Assembly (NCBI GenBank): GCA_963575645.1
Contig: OY754467.1
Coordinates: 39,553,108-39,617,107, forward strand
Origin: Xanthostigma xanthostigma
Lineage: Eukaryota > Arthropoda > Insecta > Raphidioptera > Raphidiidae
DNA: 64,000 nucleotides
Direction of reading: 5' to 3'
Shown here: piece after piece, positions 10,513 to 22,400 of the stretch
Layout: each line of letters opens with the position of its first letter
How positions within the stretch are numbered: position 1 is the first letter of the stretch
Notes under the pieces: model-generated
What the model saw: only the letters and a program-made list of their open reading frames with translations
The model's database searches: none
What the model was told of the DNA's origin: nothing
Program-made: the position numbers and the translations under genes

Positions 10513-10999
10513 TGCTCAGATTTATTAAAAACCTCTTCATTTTTGATCATTTTCTAATACTGGATAAAACAAAGACAATGGGAGTTTATTGGCATTAGAC
10601 AATATTGTGATAACCTCACGTTAAAAAGTCGCCTATCTCGCCGGACCAAGGATCAACTGGCTGGATTGGCTGGAATCCTATTGCGCGTACCAATCAGCGC
10701 ATTCACCGCCTGCGGCCAGCACCACGGAGGGGAGGAAACGACGAGAATTTGATGGGCGCGAAAATTTGAAACTATTCTAATTTACAGTCGTCACAATAAT
10801 AATTACACTTTCATGATTAAAAAATTTTATAACCTGCAACTCGCAGATAATTGCAAATGCCATCATATGGCAAAACGTAAAGGAATGAATATACGATACA
10901 GAGATCTTCGTATAAATTTATGATATGTTTTCTGGACTCATGGGGGGGGATATATCCCCCTGATCCCCCCCCTATCTACGCCACTGCCTTACTGTCTCT

Positions 11000-11640
11000 G
11001 TTGCTCATATGAATTCAGAAATTAAATGATAAGCGACAGAGAAATTACTATTAGATTGGTACAGTCGCTGTACTTTTGTTTACTTTGCGGGCTAGTGCGA
11101 AATTGGTCATTTTACTACCGCCATAAAAGCATGAAAAGCAGCTTATAGAGACGGTCGTGCAAAAAAAATTTAAAGACGGCCTTAAAATCAAATTTCATTC
11201 GGGGTCTCCAAATTCCACAGGGTAACAGTTGATCTACTAAGCAGCTTTATTTTTACTAACGCAATCAATTCTAATGATATACCTACATTTTTGAAGTCAT
11301 TTTTCATTTTAAATTATAAAAAAAACGCAAAGTCATAATTCATTTTTAGATAATAATTCTCGTCTGTATTAATAATAATGAATTATTAGTAATAATAGGT
11401 GTATAGAATTTGTTTTCAAGAAATACGATTATTTTGTTTTCATTGTTTACGCTCTTTGCATTTTAAATTTTACATGTTATCGGCATCACACAATCAGTAG
11501 ATCTTTCTAACTTGTAGTGGAAATAAATAGGGCTGCCATCCGTCCGGGATTCTTCGGATTTGTCATCTTTTCAAGGGCGTCCGGGAAGCGGCTAAGCGGG
11601 CTTTTGTTTAAAGTTTGGATTTTAGAAATTTCTACTCATA
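11000..11640. other. AT-rich intergenic sequence, no gene seen
   Basis: This interval follows the hAT element. I find no conserved coding segment, RNA gene or clear repeat boundary in it. Confidence 0.5.
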
Positions 11641-12520
11641 AGTAATAATTATTATTAATAATTTATACATGTGTGGAGTGAAAAATTATCGATAATTTTA
11701 TTTATTGAAGAGTTCTAATCAGACGTAAATCAAAGATTTGAATAATTATTATTGTTTATTTAATAATAAATTGATAACGTTTTTCTCAAATATTTTCTTA
11801 CGTACCTAACCTTATGAAAATTTTATATATTGTATTTATGTTGTAATTTGAAAAAGAAAAATATTTTTAACAAAAAAATTGAACCGACTTCACAATATGC
11901 ACTAAAAAGTAAAAAATAATTGCGTATTGAAATGTTTTGGAGTCGGTGTCACATCGGAATTCGAAAGTAGCAATTTAAATCTTACATGTCTCTAGTTCTC
12001 GGAATAGATTCCATTTTGGCTGACACCGACTCCAAAACATTTCAATACGCAATTATTTTTTACTTTTTAGTGCATATTTTGAAGTCGGTTAATTTTTTTT
12101 TGTTAAAAATATTTTATTTTTCTCTTTTTAGTGTTAGATATTTGACGGAGAAATCGGTGAACATACATAAAAATAGAACCTCCTCCTTTTTTGTTTGAAG
12201 TCAGTTAAAAACATTATGCGTGCCTTTGAAATTTGAGAGTTTCCCTCGATTTCTCCGGATTCCACCATCAGATCCTGACTTGGTTCTGATGGGACCACCT
12301 CGGAAGTGCACTCTTTCGAATAAAAAAAGAATTTTGAAAATCGGTCCATAATTGAATAATTGATAAATCGGTGAACATACATAAAAAAAAAATTTAAAAA
12401 AAATATACATTCGAACATAGAACCTCCTCCTTTTTTGAAGTCGGTTAATTAAAAATGCATGTACACTTTCGGTTGAGTTTGAAGTACAAAAAAATATACC
12501 TCAGCAGTTTCCGATAGTAT
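11640..12520. repeat. R2 repeat copy interrupted by palindromic and TTAACCGACTTC-type elements
   Basis: Positions 11645-11850 and 12455-12520 correspond to consecutive parts of the R2 copy at 1550-1850. The intervening 600 bp is therefore an insertion. It contains a hairpin element and two stretches of CCTCCTCCTTTTTT next to GAAGTCGGTTAA, an insect-wide repeat signature. Confidence 0.6.
11854..12127. repeat. Foldback (palindromic) element
   Basis: The left arm, from about AATATTTTTAACAAAAAAATT through GGAGTCGGTGTCA, is repeated in reverse complement on the right (TGACACCGACTCC through TTTTTGTTAAAAAT). The arms are roughly 100 bp with a loop of about 65 bp. The ends contain the ACCGACTTC motif. 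Confidence 0.75.
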
Positions 12521-12719
12521 AGATACCTAATAGTAGGGAGCCCACGATGCTAAATGTGTAGTTACTCGAGCGTCGTAGGGACCTATTGGATTTTGAAGAT
12601 TAGATGGTAGAAATAAAAAAAGGTTATATGATGTACATTCTTTCACCGGTATGAGGAGCGTCTGCAGGTTTTCAAAAATGTAAAAAAACTATTTTTTTTT
12701 TACATTTTTATAACCTTTG

Positions 12720-12997
12720 CTACTAATTTTTCGTTAGACTCTATTTATCGCGCTTTTTTTTATATATTTCAGTGTTAAAATGACTCTGATATTAATTTTT
12801 CTGTGTTATCTTGACGATAAGAAGCGATTCCAAAAAAATATATCTGTTTTCCAAAAAAATACAAATCACAATATTCTATAGATACTTAGTTATCTTTAAA
12901 TTATTTAAAACTTTTATATATATAAACGGTGAACACGATTTTAACTATTATTTATTGAGTGTTTTAAAAATCAACAACGTTCTTAATTTTAAAATAG
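12720..12997 (+). promoter_or_regulatory. Putative promoter and non-coding first exon of P450 copy C
   Basis: This is the duplicated counterpart of 4745-5019. A TATATATAAA box lies at about 12914-12925 and a donor AG|GTAAGT has its junction at 12997/12998. The matching acceptor TTTCAG ends at 16402, just before the copy C start codon. The inferred 5' UTR intron is about 3.4 kb, against about 0.46 kb in copy B, because of repeat insertions. Confidence 0.5.
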
Positions 12998-13049
12998 GTA
13001 AGTAGCACATTTTCTATTGTCTACTATAAATAACAAAACTAAAATATTT

Positions 13050-13545
13050 CCAAAATTAATAGTTATTGGCGTAACTAGTAGTCTAAGTCATTCATGGCGT
13101 GTCATGACTTAGCCTACAAGTTGCGCCTATAATTTTATTCAACAAATGCGCGTTATTCATGTTTTAATTATAATGAGATGTTGTAAATATCTATTTATTT
13201 CTTTATAAAAAAAACTGTCAATACTAACAGCACCAAACAGCACGATTCAATGTTTTGGTTTGAGGTTAGCCGGTTATGAATAAACTCCATGTCGAAAACA
13301 TTCGGCCTCTCAATTTTAGCCTCAATGGGTAACAACGGAGTCGTTGTTACCTACTATTTCGTTACGACTCAGAATATAGTTACGTTTATTTTCATTACTC
13401 CACAATGGCAGAGCTAGTAGGAATCTTCATTGAGTTATGACAAGTAATTGTCACTAGTCGGTAAATGGCTATTTAGGGTGCGGTTTTTAGGCATGATAAA
13501 ACATGAATAACGCGCATGAGTTGAATAAATATTTTTTAAATTGAA
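13050..13545. mobile_element. Insertion in the upstream intron of copy C with inverted ends
   Basis: Copies B and D run straight through this point, while copy C has about 490 extra bases. Near the edges, AACAAATGCGCGTTATTCAT (about 13140) and ATGAATAACGCGCATGAG (about 13503) form an inverted repeat. No transposase is visible. The family is undetermined and the boundaries are approximate. Confidence 0.55.
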
Positions 13546-14034
13546 TTATATATTATTTTGCCGTGAATAGTAACAGATTTTTTGCACTATCCCCTATAAA
13601 CTATAGCTGCTTTTTAGGCGCGACCCAAGCTTTAGCTGGAAGCGCCTATATGTACTCGCTTTGTCTGTGAATCTGTGTCACGCTTTTTGTATCCAGCGTA
13701 CAGCCCAAACGCCTTAACCGATTTTAAAAAACTTTTTTTTGTTCGATTCGTCTCCGGGTAACTTAAATCCTAACGTCGCCCGATTTTTGAATTTTGGTCC
13801 CAGGGGGGAGAAAATTAAGAAAAAAAAAGTTTTTTGCTTATTTCTTGCTCAATTTAAATCATGTCGGTTTGAAATCAGTCTTAAACGAAAGAGGAGAACA
13901 TTTTACATAGATTTCGTATAACAGAATTTGCCCAAACAGTATTTTTATACAGATTTATGTAGAAATAAATTCATTTTATACCAATTTATATAGAAATAAA
14001 TTCAATTTGATTGGTGCACGGTTTAACATGGCAA

Positions 14035-14570
14035 TTTAAAGTACGAGCACCAAGGTAATTTTAAATAAAAGGCTTGATTTTTTTAAGTTGGACTAAGTCT
14101 GAACCAATTCTGAAAATTTTAGGTGGTGTTGCCCGATTATTTAAATAAATAAATGACTTCAAAAGTAGGCATATTTAACATTGGCTTTATGGTAAAACGG
14201 TAGATGGATGATATGTTTTCTGATTTCTCCAAAACTAGTCGGTGGGAATTAAAAAAAAACTATTTAAATTAAAGTTAAAACCTTAATAAATTATTGAAAT
14301 TAAAAAAAAACCGCTGTGCCCGACTAATTAAAAAGATATTTAATTAATTAAATATCTTTTTAATTAGTACAACGGTTTTTTTTTAATTTCAATAATTTAT
14401 TAAGGTTTTAACTTTAATTTAAATAGCTTTTTTTTAATTTCCACCGACTAGTTTTGGAGAAATCAATGAAAACATATCATCCATCTACCGTTTTCCCATA
14501 AAGCCAATGTTAAATATAAAAAAAATCAAGCCTTTCATTTAAAATTGCCTTGGTGTACTAAAATAAAAAG
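14035..14570. repeat. Foldback element, about 535 bp palindrome
   Basis: The arms are near-perfect reverse complements. GCACCAAGG to AAACTAGTCGGTGGGAATT on the left mirrors TTCCACCGACTAGTTTTGG to GCCTTGGTG on the right. The turn is at about 14340 in TTAATTAATTAA. There is no coding capacity. Confidence 0.85.
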
Positions 14571-14719
14571 TTTGCATTTGTTCAAAAACGAATGCCATCA
14601 TAAATATTGGTGAAATGCAACGCCTTCTGAGTTAACAATTTGAATAACTAGTTATTATTATTAGAACATAATACTTGGACAGTTTCAAACGTCATTTTTG
14701 ACATTTCTTACCATTCCGA

Positions 14720-15500
14720 CACCACGGATGATCGGATTGAAACCAAATTTTGGGAGGATGTTTGATATGCAAATATAAAGTGGTCTATTGTTGTTTGGGG
14801 AACATCGGCGCCTGCGCAAAAGAGTATATCTCTTATAATGTTGTTTTATATAATAATAATATAGTTTTATTATAACGGCTTATTATTCTATCTATTTTTA
14901 CTTGAAATTTTTGTAATTTTTTTGGGGATAATCGGCGCATGCGTAAAAGATATTATATGCTATGATGTTTTTTTATATAATAATAGTATACTTTTCATAA
15001 CGGTTTATTATTCTATATGTTTAACAAGAAAGTTTTGTAATTTATTTTTCGGGAAAATCGGCGCATGTGCAACAAAGATATATTTGGAGAAAGATGTACC
15101 TACCATTTAATGTTGTTTTTTTTATAATTATGATATACATGTCATAACGGTTTATTAGCCTGTATATTTTTACAAGATAGTCATGAAAAAAAATGTGTTT
15201 TTCTAAACTTGTAGTTTCAGAAATATTTTGAAAATAAAAAAAATCTAATGTTAGTTTGTTCTGTAGATGTTAGTTAGGTATTTGACAAGCATGATTTGTT
15301 TAATTTTAACATCATAACGTGATAACATATAGAAAACCATGAAAACGAATAGAAAATTTTATAATGTTTAGTGGTAGGTAACCGTTACCCGCGTTACTGC
15401 ACGCGTTAACGGAAATTTTATTTTCTTTGTTATTATATGTCAAATGTTAATATTATAATTTATTAGTTGGAAAGACCCCGTAGTCCAATTGCTGCAATTT
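14720..15500 (+). repeat. R4 dispersed repeat, partly tandem copies
   Basis: It contains the family core TTTTGGGAGGATGTTTGATAT, then ATCGGCGCATGCG-type segments repeated three times (near 14805, 14930 and 15055). The trailing part (15340-15500) includes GTAACCGTTACC and CCGTAGTCCAATTGCTGC. Related copies lie at 3170-3700, 43290-43565, 52460-53080, 56990-57420 and 59500-60125. Confidence 0.65.
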
Positions 15501-16054
15501 GTTTGACTAGATTAAATTAACTAAAGCTTTGAAACTTCACACACATGCATAAGTCTGGTGACAATGTTTATATCCAATATGGCGGATGCCCCAAGATGAC
15601 GGAATACCTTTTCCTTCTCAACCATCTTGAATAAAATAATCAAATAATTTTTATAAAATAATGTCATAATAGTTAAAATTTTGAAGGACTATAAAAACAA
15701 GAAAAATAAAATACTAATAAAAAGAAAGTTTTTATTGAAATGTACCAAAAAGGAAGTATAATTTTTAATAATTTAGGGTCATAATTATATTATTGATTGT
15801 GACTAATAAACGATCATAGAGTTTACAGCTAACGCTTTTATATTTATGAACCTAAATTAATTATTAAAATGATTTTTTCCTTTCTGTGTTTCAATATTTT
15901 CAACTGTTATTTTTTTCTTTGATTAATTAAATTATATTATTAAGCTCAAAGTGTCGTTAAAAATATACACCAATTTTCGAACATAACGTTGGGGTATATT
16001 ATGTAAAATTTCGCGCCTTGTAATTCTTGAATTACTTATGTTTTCAGATAATAT

Positions 16055-16407
16055 TTTTATGAATGTATGCAAGCATCTGAAGTGGCTCATTCGGCACTAG
16101 TGCTGTAATGAAAAAAGTAGTTATTTAATGTTAGTAACTAAAATAAACTTAGATATTGTGTCTGTGTAGATATCGGGAAAATTATTTTTATTTAGGTAGT
16201 ATAGATGTTTTATTACTTTATTGTTCGTTTTGAGATAACATCATCGCCTATCATTGTGTTTTGTCCGATTCTGTTTCCAGTGAGCTACAGTTAGTCAAAT
16301 GCAGTATTTAATTTTTTAACATTTTTAATAGCTTCTGTAATCATATTCAAGTCAAATAAAAAAAAGTCAATCCGCCTAAATGTCGTTGTTACTTTCTTTC
16401 AGAAACA
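16055..16407 (+). promoter_or_regulatory. Conserved segment just upstream of the copy C start codon
   Basis: It is nearly identical to 5140-5488 before copy B and related to 24115-24587 before copy D. It contains GCAAGCATCTGAAGTGGCTC and ends in a polypyrimidine-CAG acceptor at 16402 and AAACA before the ATG. It is most likely the 3' end of the 5' UTR intron, possibly with regulatory sites. No specific binding site is claimed. Confidence 0.5.
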
Positions 16408-19400
16408 ATGTTGCTGTTCTTAGGAGCCGTATTAATTGGTCTGTGTGTTTACTTTTACATATGGAAACCAATGAATTATTGGAAAGATCGCAATATTCCA
16501 CAAGTTACACCTGTTCCAATATTAGGAAACACTTGGAGAAATGTTTTTGCAATATCGTCTTTCGCTGACGAATTTATCAGATTATACAACGAATTTAAAG
16601 ACAAAAAGTTAGTATTCTTTAAGAAAATGAAACGTTTTAAGAGACGTTTTTTATCACTTTTAAAATTTCAGATATGCTGGAATATATTTCATGAATCAAC
16701 CAGTCTTACTTATTAATGATCCGGAACTCCTCAAAAGTATTGGAGTCAAAGATTTCGATTGTTTTCTGGACCACACTGAACAATTTTTCAGCAGAGAGTT
16801 AGATCCAATACTTTCCAAAAATTTATTATCTTTGACAGGTACTGCTTTCTGATTTATTAGCTGGCCATACACACAGAGGTTGATCCGCCAGTTTTAACCG
16901 TCACAGATAAGTCTGCCGGTTTGATGCGTCACACCGGCGTGTCGGTTTAAACCAGGCCTGGGCAAATGGCGGCTCGCGGGCCGGATTCGGCCCGCAGTAG
17001 AATTTTCTCCGGTCCGCGAAGCATTTTATAAATGATTATTAAAAGCGAAAATATTACTGTTTGCCAATATAATTAGGTGCATAAAAAGAATTTTAGAAAA
17101 ATAGTAAACAGTGTTTAAAAACTTGAAATTGTTGTTTCCAAAAAACTATACTTAAAATTAGAAAAAGAAATTGTTTGGCCCACGGTCAAATTTCCACCCG
17201 CAATGTTGTCCGACGATCAAAAGATTTGCCCACCCCTTGTTTAAACCGAATTGTCATCCACTAATAGTACTAACACACGATCGAACTTGGTACGGAGCGG
17301 ACAACGGACATGGTACGGCGGATCAAGTTCGCTGGTTGCAACAGACGACCGAATTTGTCAGTCTCCTTGTGTACACAGGTCGTGAACATCATGCCTCCGA
17401 TTAAGCGCGCGAAAATTGCGATTGTTCTAGCGGCAACGTTAATGCCGCCACAAATAACAAGGAAGAAAAAAAAGGCGTGGGCAAAATTCTATTTGAAAGA
17501 TCGCGATGAATTTAGTCATATGAAGTTAATAAAATCGCTTGATAGCGAAGATCATATTTTGAATAACACTCCCGAAGAATTTCTAGAGCGTTGTTACGCG
17601 CTTCTCTGTTACAATATAAGTTATCTGATAGATCCCACAAACATGGGAAATCTTTATATAATTATTTATATAATTTATATAATTATTTAATTCACCAAGA
17701 ACTTCGCGTTCTGTCAAAATTTCTGTCATGTTGCACAACCAGGGCCGTATTTAGGGGAGGGCAACCGGGGCTATAGCCCCGGGGCCACCACAAAAGAGGG
17801 GGCCCCACAATAGAGACTTTGAAAAAAAAAATCAAATTTCCTGAGCATTGAAAGTGATTTACTTCGGGAACTGGATTTCAGCTCGGAAAGTTCTGTTCGT
17901 TAATGCTAAAATTTATTTTCAGATAATTCTTGTTTCTGATTATATTTATATGTTTGGTAAATAATAAAAGAATCTATACTTGGTTTCACAATAAATTATT
18001 TATTGGAAAAATCGACTGAAAAAAATTGTCCATTTTATTTGGAAAATAAGTTGGGGCCAGGAGGCCTCCACTCCTTTGTTGCCCCTAGGCCTCCAGACCT
18101 CTAAATCCGGCATTGTGCACAACATTTTGAATTACAATGACGTCGTTATACGGTTATATGTATCAAGTTCGTCGTACTGCTATACACACGCACGGATATT
18201 AGTACGAACCGGACCAAGTACGATGTGCATCCCATCGAACCGGGCGGACACGCAGACTACTGGACAGACGAGCAGATTTGGTACGGAGCGGACCATATCC
18301 GCTGTCCGCTCCGTACCAAATTCGATCGTGTGTTAGTACTTTAACGCAAAACAAAAATCCACGCATCAACCTGGCATAGGTTGATCTGTCGCATGCCAAA
18401 CTGCACGTTAGTGGGAGAAACTGGCAGATTTATCCTTAGATTCAATCGTATGGGTGGAATTTCATCTTGACGAAAGTTTTGAACGGTTTATGTGTTACTA
18501 AAGCAAACCAGTGACGGATTTAGGCTTGCTGTCGCCCTAGGCCTTATTCAATGCGCCGCCCATTTTGATAAAATGAATTTAATTAATTTTGATCCAATAT
18601 TTTTATTTAAAAATAACTTTATTTATTGAAATATAATTTTTAAATATACCTAACTAATAAACATGACATAAATAAGTTATAAATTAATCTCACTAAAGGA
18701 ACAGAAAGTAAGTCGAAAAAGACTATAATTGATCTATTAAAAAATTAACATCTTACCCATACAGATTGAGAAGAAAATTAATGAATAATTGAATTATAAT
18801 ATTATATTCTATAGAAACATTTTTATGAAAACAAATCTGAACCAATTTTTGAAATTGATTGTCTTTACTTTTCGCCTCTAAAATTTTGTCATTTCAAAAA
18901 TTTTGCCGCCCTTCAAATTATGCCGCCCTAGGTTCGGGCCTCACGGGCCTTGGCGTAATTAATAATAATAATTATTTGACGTATAAAAAGTGCACGGTTT
19001 TTATAAAAGTTAAACTTAGTCAACTGCTGAAATGTTAAGTAATGAAAAAAAATTGGCTTTTTGTTGTGCAATAATTAAAATGGAAATAATGGACAATACG
19101 AATACGGGTATCAGAAAGCGACGTTCTAAATGGGTTAAAAGTTATTCGCTTAAGAAAAAACAACTCAGCCATAGTGTTCTATTAAAGAAGTTAAGAGAAA
19201 ATGACCCGGGCGATTTTAAGAATGGATATAAACACATACTACAGCCTTTTATTAAATTTAGTAAGAGGTGCCCTCACGAAAAAAAAATACTGTAATGAGA
19301 GAAGAAATTGGTCTAGAGGAACGCTTAATAGCTACTCTTCGTTTTTTGGCTGGATGCTGTTTATAAATCTCTATAATTCCAACAACACCTTCAGAACACA

Positions 19401-22400
19401 TGTTAACTGTCGCAGTTAGAACTTCCAAACAAAACTGCACGAAAACTGCCCGTTTGTTGGCGGCCACGGTTTTCTCCATGGCAGTGCAAACTGGCAGACT
19501 AGTCTGGGCCGGTTAAATCTGGCGCGTGCATACCCCACAAACGGACAGATAAATACGCACGTTTGAATCGCGACGTTCCAACCCGGCAGATCGAACTTTG
19601 TGTGTGTGGCCAGTTGTTCTCTCAATCCGCAAGGCTACTTTAAAGTTTGGACAATTATTCATTTTGTTATTGTTTTGCTGCGTCATCTGACATCTCAAAA
19701 TACTGCATTAATAAGATTTGTTTACAAAGCACCAAATTATTTAAAAAATTGTTAGCTTCTGGACAGTTTGTAGCTGTTTAGCTGATTTTTCTTTTGCGTT
19801 TACTTTTGTTAAATTTTTTAGGGAAAAAATGGAAAAATATGCGATCGACTTTGAGTCCAGTTTTCACCGGTAGTAAAATGAAATTGATGTTTGAATTTAT
19901 TTCTGAATGTGGTGATCAATTAGCCATTTACCTCTCTAAGGAAACAAAAATGCATGCTAATAGTAAGCCATTGGATATCGAAGTCAAAGATTTGTGTACC
20001 AGGTTTACTAATGACGTAATTGCTTCGGCTGTCTTTGGAATTAAATGTGATTCGTTAAAAGACAAAACAAATGAATTTTACATGAATGGACTTATAGCAA
20101 CTGACCTGAAACTGTGGAGATTCATCGGTACTAATATGATACCTGCAATAATGAAGGTGCTTTTTTTTAAATTGCACTTTTTTTTTTGTTTCACATGATA
20201 TCTATATCTGTTGGTGGAAGAAACTATAATATAAAATTTTATACTCGGAACCAGCCGGATATAAAATCACAATTAAAAAATATCAGCACCACGTATTTAT
20301 TAACTTACTAAAAATGTATGCTTAAACCAAAATCTAGATCGTGAATATATGTGGCAATCTTGCACTTTTCAGATATTAAAACAAGGACTAATACCAAACG
20401 GAGTTTCCAGTTTCTTCAGCAGAATCGTTTTAGAAAATATCGAAGATCGTGAACGCAATAAAATTGTCAGACAAGATGTGATTCATTTGTTACTAGAATC
20501 TCGCAAAGGTCAACTGCAATACGATGCGAGTAAAGATGCCGAAGAAACCGGTTTTTCTATTGTCGAGGAATCGGCTGTAGGCCAAAATAAAGTCAGTGAG
20601 GGTAAGTTTAAAAAAAACGAAAACTAAATTTCAGATTTTTTTGAGCCATGAGAAAATCAATGTCATGAAATAGAAGTAAGAATCCTCATAGATGATGTTT
20701 TACTGATATTTTTTAATGAGTTTGATAATGTTTTATTTATAATTTACAGTTATAAGTGATGAAGATATCGTAGCTCAGGCATTCATTTTCTTCTTCGCCG
20801 GTTTCGACACTGTGTCCACTTGCATGTCATTTACTCTTTACGAATTAGCATTGAACCCCGACATCCAAACACGACTTCAAGAAGAAATCGACCAGGTTCT
20901 GGAAAAGTATAGTGGCAAGGTGACATATGAAGGAGTCAACAAAATGAAATATTTGGACATGGTTATTTCAGGTAGGTAAAATTCTAGGCATTTTAAGTTT
21001 TTAGAAAAAATAAATTATTAGAGAAATTGTAGATTATGGAAGTTTATCAACTAAGAGTAACTTTATAGACTAAACATAATCGAGAATTTTTCTGCTGTAG
21101 CATCTTATTAATTCTTCATTAAGCATGCCAATAAATCAATTCCAAAATTGTTAACGTAAAGAGACATAATAATAACTTGGTATCTTTAATTTAGTAAAGA
21201 TTGCAAACGATTGTTCCACTTGACGAAAATTCTTGTTATGAAAAGATTGCATCATGATAATAAAGATAACTTTAAAAATGTTGAAGACATCATTTCGTTA
21301 TCTTTAATTTCAATAGAGATATTCAATTTTTTGAGAGAGAGAAAAAGATTTAATATGGAACTATATACCGGGTGTCCCATTTTAAAGAAACACCTTGAAT
21401 AACTTTTACAGTTTTCATTATATGGAAAAATGTCCCGAATAAAAGTTGTTTGGTTTGGAGGGGGACATAAGATGGCACCAAACAGGGGCCTATTAAGGCC
21501 ACCCCGTTTAAGACATGGCCATCAGCATTCGTTTTTTAAATGGAAACCCCTATTTTATATTTCACCATTGAAAAAAATGGAAAAAAATCTATCCAGTATG
21601 ATAATTAAAAAAATTTATGAATAAAGTTTCCGTCGGCATTAGCGTTACCCAAGGTGTACCACGAGGAGGTTGCACGGTCGGATTAACACCTTGCGCGTGG
21701 TACACCTTGGGTAACGCTAATGTCGACGGAAACTTTATTCATAAATTTTTTTAATTATCATAGTGGATAGATTTTTTTCCATTTTTTTTCAATAGTGAAA
21801 TAAAAAATAGGGGTTTCCATTTAAAAAACGAATGCTGATGTCCATGTCTTAAACGGGGTGGCCTTAATAGGCCCCTGTTTGGTGCCATCTTATGTCCCTC
21901 TCCAAACCAAACAACTTTTATTCGGGACATTTTTCCATATAATGAAAACTGTAAAAGTTATTCAAGGTGTTTCTTATAATGGGACACCCGGTATGTGCAA
22001 ATATGTTTTTTCTTATAGAAAGTTTAAGAAAATGGCCACCAGCTCCTTTATTGGATAGAATATGTACAAAAACATACACAACAGAAGTGGACGGTGAAAC
22101 ACTGACAATTGAAAAAGGAACCTATATAAACATTCCTGTCGGTGGAATACATCTAAATCCGGAATTTTACGGAAATCCAGAAGTATTCGACCCCGAAAGA
22201 TTTAATGATGAGAACAAACACAGGATTAACCAATTCACGTACATGCCTTTTGGAATTGGTCCTAGAAATTGCATTGGTATGTAAAATTTATTTCTTTGAA
22301 TTACTTTTAACTGAATCATCTTTAGAATAAAAAGTTTTCTAGTAATTTTTAAATATCAGTTACATTTGAGTTTCGTTGATAAATTTAACTTTTAAAAATT

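Larger units (their letters stand above)
9571..10986 (-). mobile_element. Internally deleted hAT transposon with 8-bp target duplication
   Basis: Termini are perfect 16-bp inverted repeats: CAGTGGCGTAGATAGG at 9571-9586 and its complement at 10971-10986. They are flanked on both sides by the 8-bp duplication CCTTACTG (9563-9570 and 10987-10994), the hallmark of hAT transposition. Inside, on the minus strand, are the two ends of a zinc-finger-type hAT transposase, but the catalytic middle is missing. The element is therefore non-autonomous. The clean termini and exact duplication suggest a fairly young insertion. Confidence 0.93.
13617..16050. mobile_element. 2.4 kb block of repeats inserted in the upstream intron of copy C
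   Basis: In copy B the phrase CCCTATAAACTAGCTG is followed within about 15 bases by ATGAATGTATGCAAGCATC. In copy C these phrases are 2.4 kb apart. The block holds a 535-bp palindrome (14035-14570), R4 repeat copies (14720-15180 and 15340-15500) and AT-rich sequence. No gene is recognised. Confidence 0.65.
17268..18340 (+). mobile_element. Second Harbinger-like element, nested
   Basis: Terminal inverted repeats are GTACTAACACACGATCGAA plus TTGGTACGGAGCGGACA on the left, and the reverse complement on the right ending GATCGTGTGTTAGTAC. The left half encodes a short basic protein start (17391-17690). The element is interrupted by a hAT MITE at 17740-18115. Its target duplication is not clear. 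Confidence 0.7.
16859..19617 (+). mobile_element. Harbinger-like DNA transposon with nested insertions, in copy C intron 2
   Basis: The empty site is visible in copies B and D, where TGATTTATT is followed directly by CTCTCAATCCGC. The insert starts AGCTGGCCATACACACAGAG and ends CTTTGTGTGTGTGGCCAGTT, giving imperfect terminal inverted repeats. A degraded HARBI1-like transposase fragment lies near the right end. Several smaller elements have inserted inside. The exact target duplication is ambiguous (2-3 bp, TT or ATT). Confidence 0.7.

Noticed and set aside
16859-19617. Copy C as a pseudogene because of its transposon-filled intron
   Set aside because: All seven exons, splice sites and the full reading frame are intact, so a gene call is better supported, with expression left open.
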